This document shows, one piece after another, positions 51,061 through 59,777 of a DNA stretch of 64,000 nucleotides (position 1 is the first letter of the stretch; each line of letters starts with the position of its first letter). Source of the DNA: Prevotella sp. (GTDB lineage: Bacteria > Bacteroidota > Bacteroidia > Bacteroidales > Bacteroidaceae); contig JAFYJN010000041.1 of assembly GCA_017538105.1 (NCBI GenBank), positions 124,001 to 188,000 of the forward strand. The letters run 5' to 3'. The translations under genes and the position numbers were made by a program. The notes beneath the pieces are model-generated. The model searched no databases. It saw only the letters and a program-made list of their open reading frames with translations, and was not told where the DNA came from.

Positions 51061-51074
51061 ACACCTTTTCTTCT

Positions 51075-51103
51075 CCCTCCCTGGGGGTGGGCTGGGGTGG
51101 GTT
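51075..51103 (+). repeat. Hairpin/G-quadruplex repeat after the aminotransferase stop
   Basis: CCCTCCCTGGGGGTGGG then CTGGGGTGGGTT, ending two bases from the stop codon of the minus-strand gene. The loop is shortened, but the G-tracts are intact. Confidence 0.8.
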
Positions 51104-51105
51104 CC

Positions 51106-52308
51106 TCACGTAGTTTGTCTTCCAGGATAACTTTCCAGGGCTTTGCGGAGTACGGTGAGGGCATGCACCAAGTCTTCTTTCTTCAGCACGTAGGCGATGC
51201 GCACCTGGTCGATGCCGGCACCCGGGGTGGTGTAGAATCCCGAGGCGGGAGCCATCATCACCGTGCAACCCTCGTAGCTGAATTCCTCGAGACACCAGCG
51301 ACAGAACCGCTCGGCATCGTCGACTGGCAGCTTGGCCACGGTGTAGAAAGCACCCATGGGAATGGGGGAATAAACGCCGGGTATGCGGTTCAGTCCGTCG
51401 ATGAGGCATTTGCGGCGCTCCACATATTCGTCGTACACCTCACGGTAGTATTCTTCGGGAGCGTCCAACGACGCCTCGGCCACTATCTGGCCGATGAGGG
51501 GTGGCGACAGACGGGCCTGGCAGAATTTCATCACCGCGGCGCGCACGGCAGCATTCTTCGTGATGAGTGCGCCGATGCGGATGCCACATTCGCTGTAACG
51601 CTTCGACACGGAGTCGATGAGAATGACGTTCTGTTCGATGCCTTCCAGATGGCATGCGCTGATATAGGGCGAGCCGGTGTAGATATATTCGCGGTACACC
51701 TCGTCGGAGAAGAGATACAGGTCATATTTCTTCACCAAGTCACGTATCTGGTTCATCTCGCGACGGGTGTAGAGATAACCCGTGGGGTTGTTGGGGTTGC
51801 AAATCATGATGGCGCGGGTGCGCTCGTTGATCAGCTCCTCGAATTTCTCCACCTTGGGCAGCGAGAAACCCTCGTCGATGGTGGTGGCGATGGTGCGTAT
51901 CTTCGCGCCGGCGCTGATGGCGAAGGCCATGTAGTTGGCGTAAGCGGGCTCGGGCACGATAATCTCGTCGCCGGGGTTCAGGCAACTGAGGAAAGCGAAG
52001 AGCACTGCCTCGCTGCCGCCCGAAGTAATGATGATATCGTCGGGGGTGACGTGGATATTATACTTCGCGTAATAACCCACCAGTTTCTCGCGGTAGCTCA
52101 GGTAGCCCTGCGAGGGAGAATATTCCAGAATGTCGCGGTCGATGCTCTTCAGTGCCGCCAACCCTTCTCGTGGGGTAGGCAGGTCGGGCTGGCCAATGTT
52201 CAGATGATAGACCTTTGTACCGCGCTTCTTGGCTGCCATGGCCAAAGGAGCGAGCTTGCGTATGGGCGATTCGGGCATCTCTACGCCGCGAAGGGATATG
52301 TCTGGCAT
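51106..52308 (-). CDS. Class I/II PLP-dependent aminotransferase
   Basis: Aspartate/aromatic-type aminotransferase, cytosolic. The 400-residue protein has NIGQPDLPTPREGL, SGGSEAVLFAFLSCLNPGDE, ICNPNNPTGYLYTRREM, the PLP lysine Lys236 in LIDSVSKRYSECGIRIG, and a C-terminal small domain with VRIAYVLKKEDL. The exact donor is uncertain. The promoter is at 52333. The long antisense reading frame on the other strand is a shadow. Confidence 0.93.
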   Translation of the reverse strand: MPDISLRGVEMPESPIRKLAPLAMAAKKRGTKVYHLNIGQPDLPTPREGLAALKSIDRDILEYSPSQGYLSYREKLVGYYAKYNIHVTPDDIIITSGGSEAVLFAFLSCLNPGDEIIVPEPAYANYMAFAISAGAKIRTIATTIDEGFSLPKVEKFEELINERTRAIMICNPNNPTGYLYTRREMNQIRDLVKKYDLYLFSDEVYREYIYTGSPYISACHLEGIEQNVILIDSVSKRYSECGIRIGALITKNAAVRAAVMKFCQARLSPPLIGQIVAEASLDAPEEYYREVYDEYVERRKCLIDGLNRIPGVYSPIPMGAFYTVAKLPVDDAERFCRWCLEEFSYEGCTVMMAPASGFYTTPGAGIDQVRIAYVLKKEDLVHALTVLRKALESYPGRQTT

Positions 52309-52332
52309 TTTTATTTGGAAGTTAGAGTGGGT

Positions 52333-52341
52333 GCAAAGGTA
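52333..52341 (-). promoter_or_regulatory. Aminotransferase promoter core
   Basis: TACCTTTGC on the minus strand, 25 bases before the start. A tandem attcgtgta repeat lies upstream (52345-52367). Confidence 0.6.
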
Positions 52342-52387
52342 ATTATTTTTCGTGTAATTCGTGTAATTTGGCGTTCTTTTTTAGAGT

Positions 52388-54493
52388 TCAGAAGAACATC
52401 GTCACTTTCATCACCACATTGCGGCCCATGTTGTACACGCCGCGGCGACCCGTTACGGGGTTCACGTCGGCATATTTCAGGCGGCTCAGGTGACTCTGGT
52501 AGGCACGGTCGGTCAAGTTGGTGCCGCAGACGCTCACCTCGGCCCATTTCTTCCCTTTCACCATAATGTCGGCTCCGGCGGAAAGGTTCAGCAGCGTATA
52601 TGCCGGCGTGGCCGTCTCGGTGCCGTCGGCTTCGTAATAATGATTCTGACGGAAATTCTGGTCCACCTCAAACGACAAGTAGCTGTTGTTCAGAACCTTG
52701 CCGTGGTGGTTGATTTCCCATTTCACTTCCGACAGCCAACGGGGGGCGGGGGTGAAGGGCAACCAACGGCGGTCGGCGGGCTGGTGCATCTGTCGGGCGG
52801 AGACCATCGAGAAACTGTTGCCGAAGTGCAGACTGTGGATGGGGTGGAAATCAACCTTGGCCTCCAGACCCATCAGCAGGGCGTCACCTTGGCGGAACGC
52901 ATACACGGCATGACCCTCGTCGGACAACGCACTGGTCTTGCTGGCGTAGATATAATGGTCGATGCGGCTGGCGAAAAGGGCCAGCTCGGCACTCATGAGA
53001 TGACCGCTATAGTCCATGCCGAGGTCAGCCTGCCAACTGTTTTCTGCCTTTAGCGACGAGTTGCCCACCTCATAACGTAGGGTGCCTTCATGCTCACCGT
53101 TCGAGGCCAACTCGCTCAGGTTGGGAGCACGGAAGCCACGGGCGAGATTCATGCGGATGTTCAACTGTTGACTGGCGTTGAACACCGCTCCCACACTGCC
53201 GCTCAAACCGTTGAAATGACGGTGGAAAGACTCGAAGCGCACTTCTCCGTCTTCTTCCAAATGTTCGCTGTGCAGCCAACGGCGGTCAACACGCAGACCG
53301 CCATTGACGGTCCATCGGTCGAGGGTGCGCGAGAGGGTGGCCGACAAACCGATGTCGAACAGATGGTAGGCGGGGATGAGAAATTCGTCTCCTTTGTTCA
53401 AAGAACGTTGGTACATGCCGTTCAAACCGAAGTTGTAACGCCATCCCGATCGTTCTTCCGACAGATAACGGAAATCATATCCCATTGTGTGTGTCTGGAA
53501 ATACAACCCATATTCGTCGGCCGACTCCTCATATTCCTGGCGTTGGTTCTGCTGGTACGACAGGTTGGCTTTCAACTGGCCATCGCCGATATGCAGGCTG
53601 TTGTCCCATACGGCCTTGTAATGTTTCACTTGTTGGAAAGGCAAGGCCTTGGCATAGGTCTTCACATCGGCGGTGACACACTCCAACGCGCCAGTCTCCT
53701 CGTCGCGCTCACCTTCTACGATGCTTGGCGTGAGGTGGTAATAACTCAACGTCAGACGACTCTGGCCCCACTGGCGCATCACGCCGAACATGCCTTTCAC
53801 GGCTTGTTCACGGAACTGGGAGCCTGCCACATAGCCATCGTATTTGTTCTTGTAGGCGTGGGCCCACTTGCCACTGTAGCGGATGTCCCACAGCCATCCT
53901 TTTTGGTTGCCGCCGAAACGGAGGGAATAGTCCACCAGACCGTTGTTCGTCTGGTATTCCGTGGATACGTTGCCGCCGATCTCGCCCTCGGGCAACAGCG
54001 GGGTGGTGTGGAGGATGACGACACCGGCCAGGGCGTCGGAGCCATAGAGCAGACTGGCGGGACCTTTCAAAATCTCCACGGAGTGGACGCTGGCGCCATC
54101 AACTTCCAGACCATGCTCGTCGCCCCATTGCTGCCCTTCCTGGCGTACGCCGTCGACGCTCACCACCACACGGTTGTAGCCCAATCCGCGAATCACGGGC
54201 TTGCTGATGCCGCCACCGGTGGTGATTTGCGACAGACCGGGCATCTTGGCGATGGCATCGACGATGTTGGTCGAGGGGGTCTGCCGAAGGTCTTTGCTGC
54301 GGAGCAGACTAACAGCGGAAGGGGTGTGTTTCAATTTGGTGTCGCCGGTGACACCGGTCACCACCACTTCGTTCAGTTGTAGGTGTCGCCAGAATATGTC
54401 GGTGCTGTCGGTGACCTCCTGGGCCGATCCAGTGATGGATATGGATAATAATATGGTGGCCAATAGGATGGCACGTGTAGTTTGCTTGTTCAT
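52388..54493 (-). CDS. TonB-dependent outer-membrane receptor
   Basis: The 701-residue protein has a signal peptide (MNKQTTRAILLATILLSISI then TGSAQ), a possible TonB box (LQLNEVVVTG), a plug domain (SAVSLLRSKDLRQTPSTNIV; KPVIRGLGYNRVVVSVDGVR; SVEILKGPASLLYGSDALAG), a 22-strand-type barrel and a C-terminal Phe. It lacks the long SusC N-terminal extension and has no SusD partner. It is probably a siderophore, vitamin or metal receptor. It is preceded by a small His/Cys-rich gene, pointing towards metal uptake. Confidence 0.94.
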   Translation of the reverse strand: MNKQTTRAILLATILLSISITGSAQEVTDSTDIFWRHLQLNEVVVTGVTGDTKLKHTPSAVSLLRSKDLRQTPSTNIVDAIAKMPGLSQITTGGGISKPVIRGLGYNRVVVSVDGVRQEGQQWGDEHGLEVDGASVHSVEILKGPASLLYGSDALAGVVILHTTPLLPEGEIGGNVSTEYQTNNGLVDYSLRFGGNQKGWLWDIRYSGKWAHAYKNKYDGYVAGSQFREQAVKGMFGVMRQWGQSRLTLSYYHLTPSIVEGERDEETGALECVTADVKTYAKALPFQQVKHYKAVWDNSLHIGDGQLKANLSYQQNQRQEYEESADEYGLYFQTHTMGYDFRYLSEERSGWRYNFGLNGMYQRSLNKGDEFLIPAYHLFDIGLSATLSRTLDRWTVNGGLRVDRRWLHSEHLEEDGEVRFESFHRHFNGLSGSVGAVFNASQQLNIRMNLARGFRAPNLSELASNGEHEGTLRYEVGNSSLKAENSWQADLGMDYSGHLMSAELALFASRIDHYIYASKTSALSDEGHAVYAFRQGDALLMGLEAKVDFHPIHSLHFGNSFSMVSARQMHQPADRRWLPFTPAPRWLSEVKWEINHHGKVLNNSYLSFEVDQNFRQNHYYEADGTETATPAYTLLNLSAGADIMVKGKKWAEVSVCGTNLTDRAYQSHLSRLKYADVNPVTGRRGVYNMGRNVVMKVTMFF

Positions 54494-54579
54494 GTGATAA
54501 ATCGTTTGAATGGATAATGCGATGATGGCAAGGCGCCGTCATCTTGGGTGATAAAGGAAAATGGGGAGGAGTAAACGGT

Positions 54580-54927
54580 TTATCGCACGGGGGGAGCGCG
54601 TAAAGAGATGACGACGTGGGCGCAACGCCTCACATGGTCGATAGGTAGAAAGGGGGATTTGTGCCTGCCACAGATGGAGCGAAGGGCCGTCACGGCTATG
54701 GGCGACAGATAAATGAGACTCAGGAAATGGCAGAACACGCAGTCGAGGGTGGGACCTGCCGAGGCGTTGATGTGCGCCACGTGGGGCAGATGGGCCGCAC
54801 ATTCCACACATTCGTCTTCCACTGCATCCTCTGTGGCATGATGATGAAATGACGAAAGCAACAACGCTGGCAGGAAGACTGCCAACAAAAACTTGGATAT
54901 GATGCTGTTGCGCCGCTTTTTATTCAC
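54580..54927 (-). CDS. Small membrane protein with His/Cys motifs, linked to the TonB receptor
   Basis: The 115-residue product (GTG start, MNKKRRNSIISKFLLAVFLP) has a transmembrane helix, then SSFHHHATED, ECVECAAHLPHVAHIN and TLDCVFCHFLSLIYLSP: a His cluster and two CxxC pairs suited to metal binding. Similar short proteins often precede TonB receptors in Bacteroidota. The GTG lies three bases after the TTTGC promoter core, so the mRNA would be leaderless. It is 86 bases before the receptor gene on the same strand, so co-transcription is likely. Metal type unknown. Confidence 0.75.
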   Translation of the reverse strand: MNKKRRNSIISKFLLAVFLPALLLSSFHHHATEDAVEDECVECAAHLPHVAHINASAGPTLDCVFCHFLSLIYLSPIAVTALRSICGRHKSPFLPIDHVRRCAHVVISLRAPPVR

Positions 54928-54930
54928 GCT

Positions 54931-54939
54931 GCAAAAGTA
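54931..54939 (-). promoter_or_regulatory. Promoter core of the small His/Cys protein and TonB receptor
   Basis: TACTTTTGC on the minus strand, followed directly by agcGTG. It is divergent from the promoter at 55026. Confidence 0.6.
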
Positions 54940-55025
54940 ATCATTTTTTTCATTTCGTTTCACGATTAAACAAAAAAAGAAATAATTAGTGTTGGTTTTT
55001 CTTTCGCCCATTCATAATTATTTTG

Positions 55026-55034
55026 TACTTTTGC
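55026..55034 (+). promoter_or_regulatory. Promoter core of the DUF4494 gene
   Basis: TACTTTTGC, about 240 bases before the ATG at 55278. The intervening leader is repeat sequence. Confidence 0.55.
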
Positions 55035-55059
55035 TCCCCGAAATCTTAGTTTATTAAAG

Positions 55060-55277
55060 GACGGAATAAAAAGTAAAAGAGTAAAAAAGTAAATGAGTAA
55101 AAGCCGTGGACAGAGTTTTGTCCATTTTGACTCCCTCTTTAACTCCCATGAGCGAAGCGAATTAACTCCCATTTTACTCCCGATTAAATAAACTTCCATG
55201 AGCGAAGCGAATTAACATCAACTTTAACTCCCCTTTTAACTTTCGATTAAACCAAAAACGCCCAAAATACAAAAAAA
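55060..55277. repeat. Composite repeat leader before DUF4494
   Basis: Blocks in order: aaaagtaaaagagtaaaaaa purine run, gtggacagagttttgtccat block, then two copies of atgagcgaagcgaattaac (55149-55167 and 55198-55216) separated by ttaactcccattttactccc. The order matches the leader at 30052-30321. Confidence 0.65.
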
Positions 55278-55736
55278 ATGAGATCAAGAACAGCTATTTG
55301 GTTCGAAACCAAAGTGAGGTATGAAAAAACCATCGACGATGGCTCGCAGAAGAAAGTGACGGAACAATATACGGTCGATGCGCTGAGCTTCACCGAGGCC
55401 GAGGCAACCATCATCGATGAGATGTCATCGTATATCAGCGGCGAATTCGAGGTGTCCGACATCAAGAAGGCTACTTATAAGGAGGTGTTCTTCAGCGAGG
55501 CCGATACTGACGACCGTTGGTACAAGGTGAAACTGCAGTTCATCACCATCGACGAGAAGACGGAGAAAGAGAAACGCACGAACAACTATTTCCTCGTGCA
55601 GGCCGCCACGCTGCATGGTGCCGTGAAGTACATCGAAGAGGCCATGAGTAAGACCATGATCGATTATGTCATCGCCCAGGTGGCGGAGACGCAGATCATG
55701 GATGTCTTTGAACACCAGACGAAAACAGAGGGTTGA
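55278..55736 (+). CDS. DUF4494 domain protein
   Basis: The 152-residue cytosolic protein has the family-typical opening AIWFETKVRYEKTIDDGSQK and the central ALSFTEAEATIIDEMSSYIS. The function is unknown. The same family occurs beside core genes in many Bacteroidota. The gene before YggS-type genes is a common neighbour. Expression is from the promoter at 55026 through a repeat-rich leader. Confidence 0.88.
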   Translation: MRSRTAIWFETKVRYEKTIDDGSQKKVTEQYTVDALSFTEAEATIIDEMSSYISGEFEVSDIKKATYKEVFFSEADTDDRWYKVKLQFITIDEKTEKEKRTNNYFLVQAATLHGAVKYIEEAMSKTMIDYVIAQVAETQIMDVFEHQTKTEG

Positions 55737-55808
55737 ACCTCTCTCATGTCCCATCCTTTGGAGGAGGTGAAGAGAAGTGGAAGACGATGAGTAACAAGTG
55801 ACGAATGA

Positions 55809-56483
55809 ATGATGCAAACCATACAGGAAAATCTTCAACATGTCCAGGCCCAGTTGCCTGAGGGTGTCGCCCTCGTGGCAGTGAGCAAGTTCCATCCCCA
55901 TGAACGGCTCATGGAGGCTTATGAGGCTGGTCAACGCGTCTTCGGCGAGAGTCACGAGCGTGAGATGACCGAGAAGCATGAGGTGTTGCCCGCCGACATC
56001 GAGTGGCATTTCATCGGGCATCTGCAGACGAACAAGGTGAAATATATCGCTCCTTATGTGGGAATGATAGATGCCGTCGATTCGCTGCGGCTACTCCGCG
56101 AGATAGAGAAGCAGGCGGCGCGGTGCCAACGTGTCATCCCTGTTCTCCTCGAGCTGCATATCGCCCAGGAAGCCACGAAATATGGTCTCACCCTTGACGA
56201 CTGCCGTCAACTGCTCGCCGATGGTGAGTGGCGCTCCATGACCCATGTGAGTATCCAGGGCTTGATGATGATGGCGTCGTTCACCGACGACCACGAGCAG
56301 ATACGTCGTGAGTTCCTCACCGCCAAGGCGTTCTTCGACGAGGTGAAACACGACTATTTCGCCGACGACGACCATTTCCGCATCCGTTCCTGGGGCATGA
56401 GCGACGATTTCCCCATCGCCGTGGAATGTGGCAGCACCATGGTGCGCGTAGGCACCTCCATCTTCGGCCCCAGGGAGTATTAG
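55809..56483 (+). CDS. YggS-family PLP-binding protein (PLPBP)
   Basis: The 224-residue protein maintains pyridoxal phosphate homeostasis in the cytosol. The PLP lysine is Lys27 in VALVAVSKFHPHE, with FGESHEREMTEKH, IEWHFIGHLQTNKVKYIAPY, ELHIAQEATKYGL, and the phosphate-side SWGMSDDFPIAVECGSTMVR. Length is normal. An in-frame second ATG is immediately adjacent. It follows DUF4494 after 72 bases on the same strand. Confidence 0.95.
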   Translation: MMQTIQENLQHVQAQLPEGVALVAVSKFHPHERLMEAYEAGQRVFGESHEREMTEKHEVLPADIEWHFIGHLQTNKVKYIAPYVGMIDAVDSLRLLREIEKQAARCQRVIPVLLELHIAQEATKYGLTLDDCRQLLADGEWRSMTHVSIQGLMMMASFTDDHEQIRREFLTAKAFFDEVKHDYFADDDHFRIRSWGMSDDFPIAVECGSTMVRVGTSIFGPREY

Positions 56484-56585
56484 CGCCCTCCCTTGAAACG
56501 AGAAGGAAGGTAAAGGAAGATAGATGAAGATAGAATCTGCGAAAGTCAAAGAAAATTATTAACCAATTAAGTATCAATAAGAAAT

Positions 56586-57071
56586 ATGAAAAAAGGAATA
56601 GTCATTTCTTCTGCATTTCTACTTTTGTTCTTTTGCTCATGCAGCAAGAGCAAAACGGATGTGCAATCCACTGATTTGCAAACGGAAACGCAAGACTCTC
56701 TAAGTGCTACGCATGATTCGAAAAAGGATAGCGTAACAGAAAGTGTCGGTATCACCAACCCTTCAGAGAGAAAGATAACGCCAGAAATGGCCTATGAAGG
56801 AGTAAACAACTATTGCCATAGCGAGTATGACTGGAGTGCGGCCGAAAAGGATTCCACCATCATGTATGTGACGATGGGAGAAGAGACGGCATCTGAGTAT
56901 GAAGTGATATTCCGTAGTTATACGGGTGCATTTGTCCATTTTTATGTCGGAAAAACCAATGGCACTACCAGAAAGGTTGAGGTTGTCCCATCTCTTGATG
57001 TCGAAAACGAAGTGGGGACCTTTGACTTGTTCGATTACTTAAAGAAAAAACAACCAGGGGCTGGACAATAA
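56586..57071 (+). CDS. Lipoprotein, unknown function
   Basis: The 161-residue product has a lipoprotein signal ending LFFCSC, with Cys19 as the likely acylated residue and SKSKTDVQST after it. A low-complexity polar region follows (Gln/Ser/Asp), then a beta-rich domain (YEVIFRSYTGAFVHFYVG). No family was recognised. The codon use is A/T-richer than that of the upstream genes. It stands alone between YggS and a terminator. Confidence 0.75.
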   Translation: MKKGIVISSAFLLLFFCSCSKSKTDVQSTDLQTETQDSLSATHDSKKDSVTESVGITNPSERKITPEMAYEGVNNYCHSEYDWSAAEKDSTIMYVTMGEETASEYEVIFRSYTGAFVHFYVGKTNGTTRKVEVVPSLDVENEVGTFDLFDYLKKKQPGAGQ

Positions 57072-57107
57072 GTCTCATCAAATATGATGCGTGATGAGCG
57101 CAAAAGA

Positions 57108-57142
57108 AACGGGTCCTTATGGCAACTCCATAAGGACCCGTT
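57108..57142. terminator. Bidirectional terminator
   Basis: AACGGGTCCTTATGG (57108-57122) and CCATAAGGACCCGTT (57128-57142), a perfect 15-bp stem, between convergent genes. Confidence 0.9.
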
Positions 57143-57157
57143 GATGTTTTCCCTTCT

Positions 57158-57219
57158 CCCTCCCTTCGGTGGCTCTTTCGTGTCTTCAGCGCACCTTCTT
57201 GGGAGGGCAGGGGGTATTA
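57158..57219 (+). repeat. Elongated hairpin repeat overlapping the protease stop codon
   Basis: CCCTCCCTTC, then an insert ggtggctctttcgtgtcttc plus agcgcacc, then TTGGGAGGGCAGGGGGTATT. The insert could form its own GGTG/CACC stem. The final TTA serves as the stop of the minus-strand protease gene. Confidence 0.7.
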
Positions 57220-59712
57220 ATGTTTCAGCACCTTCCTCCAAGTGCCGTCGCCCATGCGGATGATGTTGATGCCACGGGTGAGACCATCCTGCTGACGGCC
57301 GTCGATGCTGTAGTAACGTGTCGGTCCGTTGTAGTTGGCGATGGTGGGTTGGCAGATGCCCGATGTCTCGTCGGGAGTACCGCCCAGGTTGTCCATACAG
57401 AAATAGCCCGGCGTGGTCATGCCCCAATCGTTGTTGCGTGAGCTGGTGATGTTGAAAGTCAGGTCTTTCACCGTGCCCAGTTCGGCGAGGCTCACCCACT
57501 GCCAACGGTCGATATAGTAGTGGTCGCTCTCCACCGATGAACGGTAGTCGGCGAGATACACCGATGTGGTGGCTTTGGTGTCGTCGGTGAGTGTGCCGGT
57601 GACGGTCAACAGGCACCAGTCGCCCGTGGTGAACGCGCCGGGTGTCATGCCATCGCCCTCGGTGTAGGCCTTCACGTTGTTGGCCGAGTTGGTCACATAC
57701 ATGCCGCTAATCTTCTTGCCGGCGGGATCGTTCACTGCCGCGGTCTCGCCATAGGCGCTGGGGTAGACCACCGCATAGTTGGAGGAGCCGCCGTAGCCGC
57801 TGCCCACGCAACTGTGGTATTGGTCCTCATAATCGTTGAACTCGGTGGATGTCTGGTTCGATATGGCATAGCCCGACCATGAGCCCCAGGCAGGGTTGTA
57901 CAGGGTGGTGAAGGTGTAGCCGCCACTCTTCAGCTCCACTTTCGTCGAGGTGGAACCGTAAGCGTCGGTAACCTCTTCGCCTTCCATGCCGGCACCGTTG
58001 ATAAAGCTCTCCGGCTCAAGGGCGATGTCCTCAAAATGAGCCATGCCTTCGTTGGCCACGTCGTTGATGAACTGCAAGGTCACCACGCCGTCGTTCTCCT
58101 CGATGTCATACAGTCCTTTGTTCAACCCTGTACCGGTATATACTTGGAAGTTGGGCAGTCCGCTGGCATCGTCAAGCATCGTCACGTTGCTTGTCCCCGG
58201 GAATGGGTCGCCGGCCAACTGGGCATAGTAATCGGCGTTTTTCACGGTCGTGCCGTTGATATATTTGTTGCTGAGGCACAACCCGTCGGCAGGAACGACA
58301 GCCATTCGGGGATGTCCCGTCTCGCTGTTGACATGGTTGGTGCCCAAAGAGAATAACGAGGCGTCGTAGTCGACGTGGTACACCAACAGTCCTTGCCCTT
58401 TTTGTGCGGCATTAAAGCCCGATTTCTGGATATTCTCAATGATGTAGTACTCGTTCTTCGAGTTGTTGTTGTCGTTGTAGATGCGGTAAGCTTTGCCGCC
58501 GGCATCCAGCGGTTTCAGTTCAAGGGCTGTTGTCTCCGTCAGGTCCTCAATAGTGGTCCATCCGAAGGCTTCGCGCTCCCATGCGGTGTAGGCGCAGGGG
58601 TAGTGGCCGTTCTGCAGGTAGTTGCCGTAGTCCATGACGCTCCATGTCTCCATCGACTGGTTGTTCTCCTTCTTCGATGTGGGAACGGGATAGAAATCGG
58701 GCAGGCCCATGCAATGCGAGAACTCATGGATGAACAGACCGATGCCGTTGATACGCTCATACGGCTGACTGCTGTAACTGCCAGGGAACCCGTTCAGCTC
58801 GTTGTTCACGCCATAGCGGCTCACCGTCTTGCCGTCGAACTTGCCGGCCGACACTGTTCCCGATTTGGGCCAGATGCACTCCACGCTGTTCTGTGAGTAG
58901 CTCTGGCTGTAACCAGCATAGATGACGTACACCAGGTCCACCTTGCCGTCGTTGTTTGAGTCATACTGCGTGAAGTCCACTTCGGCATCCACCTTCTGGC
59001 AGGCGTGTTTCAGCAAGTCGTCCATGTTCTCGCCGCTGCCTGTATGGTTGGGGTCGCTACTCTCCGAGCCACCGTAATACGACAGGTTATTGTCGAGAGT
59101 CACGGGACCATAGACATCGAATTGGGGAACGAACAGACCGCCGCTTATCTTGTTGAAGTAATAAGCCACACTGCATACGTTGGCGTTTTCGCGGTTGCCC
59201 AGGTCTTCCAACTTGCTCATGCTGTTGAGGTAAGGCTCAAACGACGCCTTGGGGTCGGGCAGCGTAAAAGGGCAGTCGGGGAAGTCAACCAGGATGACCA
59301 CCGCCTTCGGTGTCCCCATATGGGGGAAGAGGGTGCCGCCGCTGATAGGCTCGCGCTTCTGTGCACGGCGCGGTTGTTCGCGCTGGGCGTATTGCATGAA
59401 GCGGCTCATGTCCTGTCGGCTCGCCAATTGCTGTTCCGACACGGTGCGCAGCGATGGCTCATGTGCCAGCTGCGTGGTGGATTTCAACTCACCTTGGCCG
59501 TCAACCTCGGCCACGAAGAAGTCGGTGCCTTCGTGTACCAGTAACACGCCGTCGGTGGTGGTATAGTAGTGGAAATCTTCATCTCCATAACCCAAAACGG
59601 TCAATTGGGTGCCGTCACTCTGTGTAATCACCGCAGGTCCGGGATATACGGGGGCGCCCCATGTCGCGACCGACATGAGTGACAATAGGATGTAAGTAAA
59701 GATCTTTTTCAT
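57217..59712 (-). CDS. Secreted M6-family metalloprotease with DUF4465 and sorting tail
   Basis: The 831-residue protein has a signal peptide (MKKIFTYILLSLMSVATWGA), a pro-region, a peptidase domain with zinc site HEFSHCMGLPDFY (His329, Glu330, His333), and a calcium-binding-like stretch DSNNDGKVDLVYVIYAG. A C-terminal domain resembling DUF4465 follows (about 590-760; SGGYTFTTLYNPAWGSWSGY), then a short end (YYSIDGRQQDGLTRGINIIR) like the sorting tails of type IX cargo. M6 enzymes degrade host or matrix proteins. It is a secreted protease, and its substrate is unknown. It has no evident partner, and the stop lies within a repeat. Confidence 0.92.
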   Translation of the reverse strand: MKKIFTYILLSLMSVATWGAPVYPGPAVITQSDGTQLTVLGYGDEDFHYYTTTDGVLLVHEGTDFFVAEVDGQGELKSTTQLAHEPSLRTVSEQQLASRQDMSRFMQYAQREQPRRAQKREPISGGTLFPHMGTPKAVVILVDFPDCPFTLPDPKASFEPYLNSMSKLEDLGNRENANVCSVAYYFNKISGGLFVPQFDVYGPVTLDNNLSYYGGSESSDPNHTGSGENMDDLLKHACQKVDAEVDFTQYDSNNDGKVDLVYVIYAGYSQSYSQNSVECIWPKSGTVSAGKFDGKTVSRYGVNNELNGFPGSYSSQPYERINGIGLFIHEFSHCMGLPDFYPVPTSKKENNQSMETWSVMDYGNYLQNGHYPCAYTAWEREAFGWTTIEDLTETTALELKPLDAGGKAYRIYNDNNNSKNEYYIIENIQKSGFNAAQKGQGLLVYHVDYDASLFSLGTNHVNSETGHPRMAVVPADGLCLSNKYINGTTVKNADYYAQLAGDPFPGTSNVTMLDDASGLPNFQVYTGTGLNKGLYDIEENDGVVTLQFINDVANEGMAHFEDIALEPESFINGAGMEGEEVTDAYGSTSTKVELKSGGYTFTTLYNPAWGSWSGYAISNQTSTEFNDYEDQYHSCVGSGYGGSSNYAVVYPSAYGETAAVNDPAGKKISGMYVTNSANNVKAYTEGDGMTPGAFTTGDWCLLTVTGTLTDDTKATTSVYLADYRSSVESDHYYIDRWQWVSLAELGTVKDLTFNITSSRNNDWGMTTPGYFCMDNLGGTPDETSGICQPTIANYNGPTRYYSIDGRQQDGLTRGINIIRMGDGTWRKVLKH

Positions 59713-59777
59713 ATTTGTTTGGTTTTTGAGTTTCGTATTGTCTTTGTCTCAAATGGTCAACCTTCAACGTTCCATGG

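Noticed and set aside
53090-54382. Antisense reading frame of 430 codons opposite the TonB receptor
   Set aside because: Shadow frame without independent signals.
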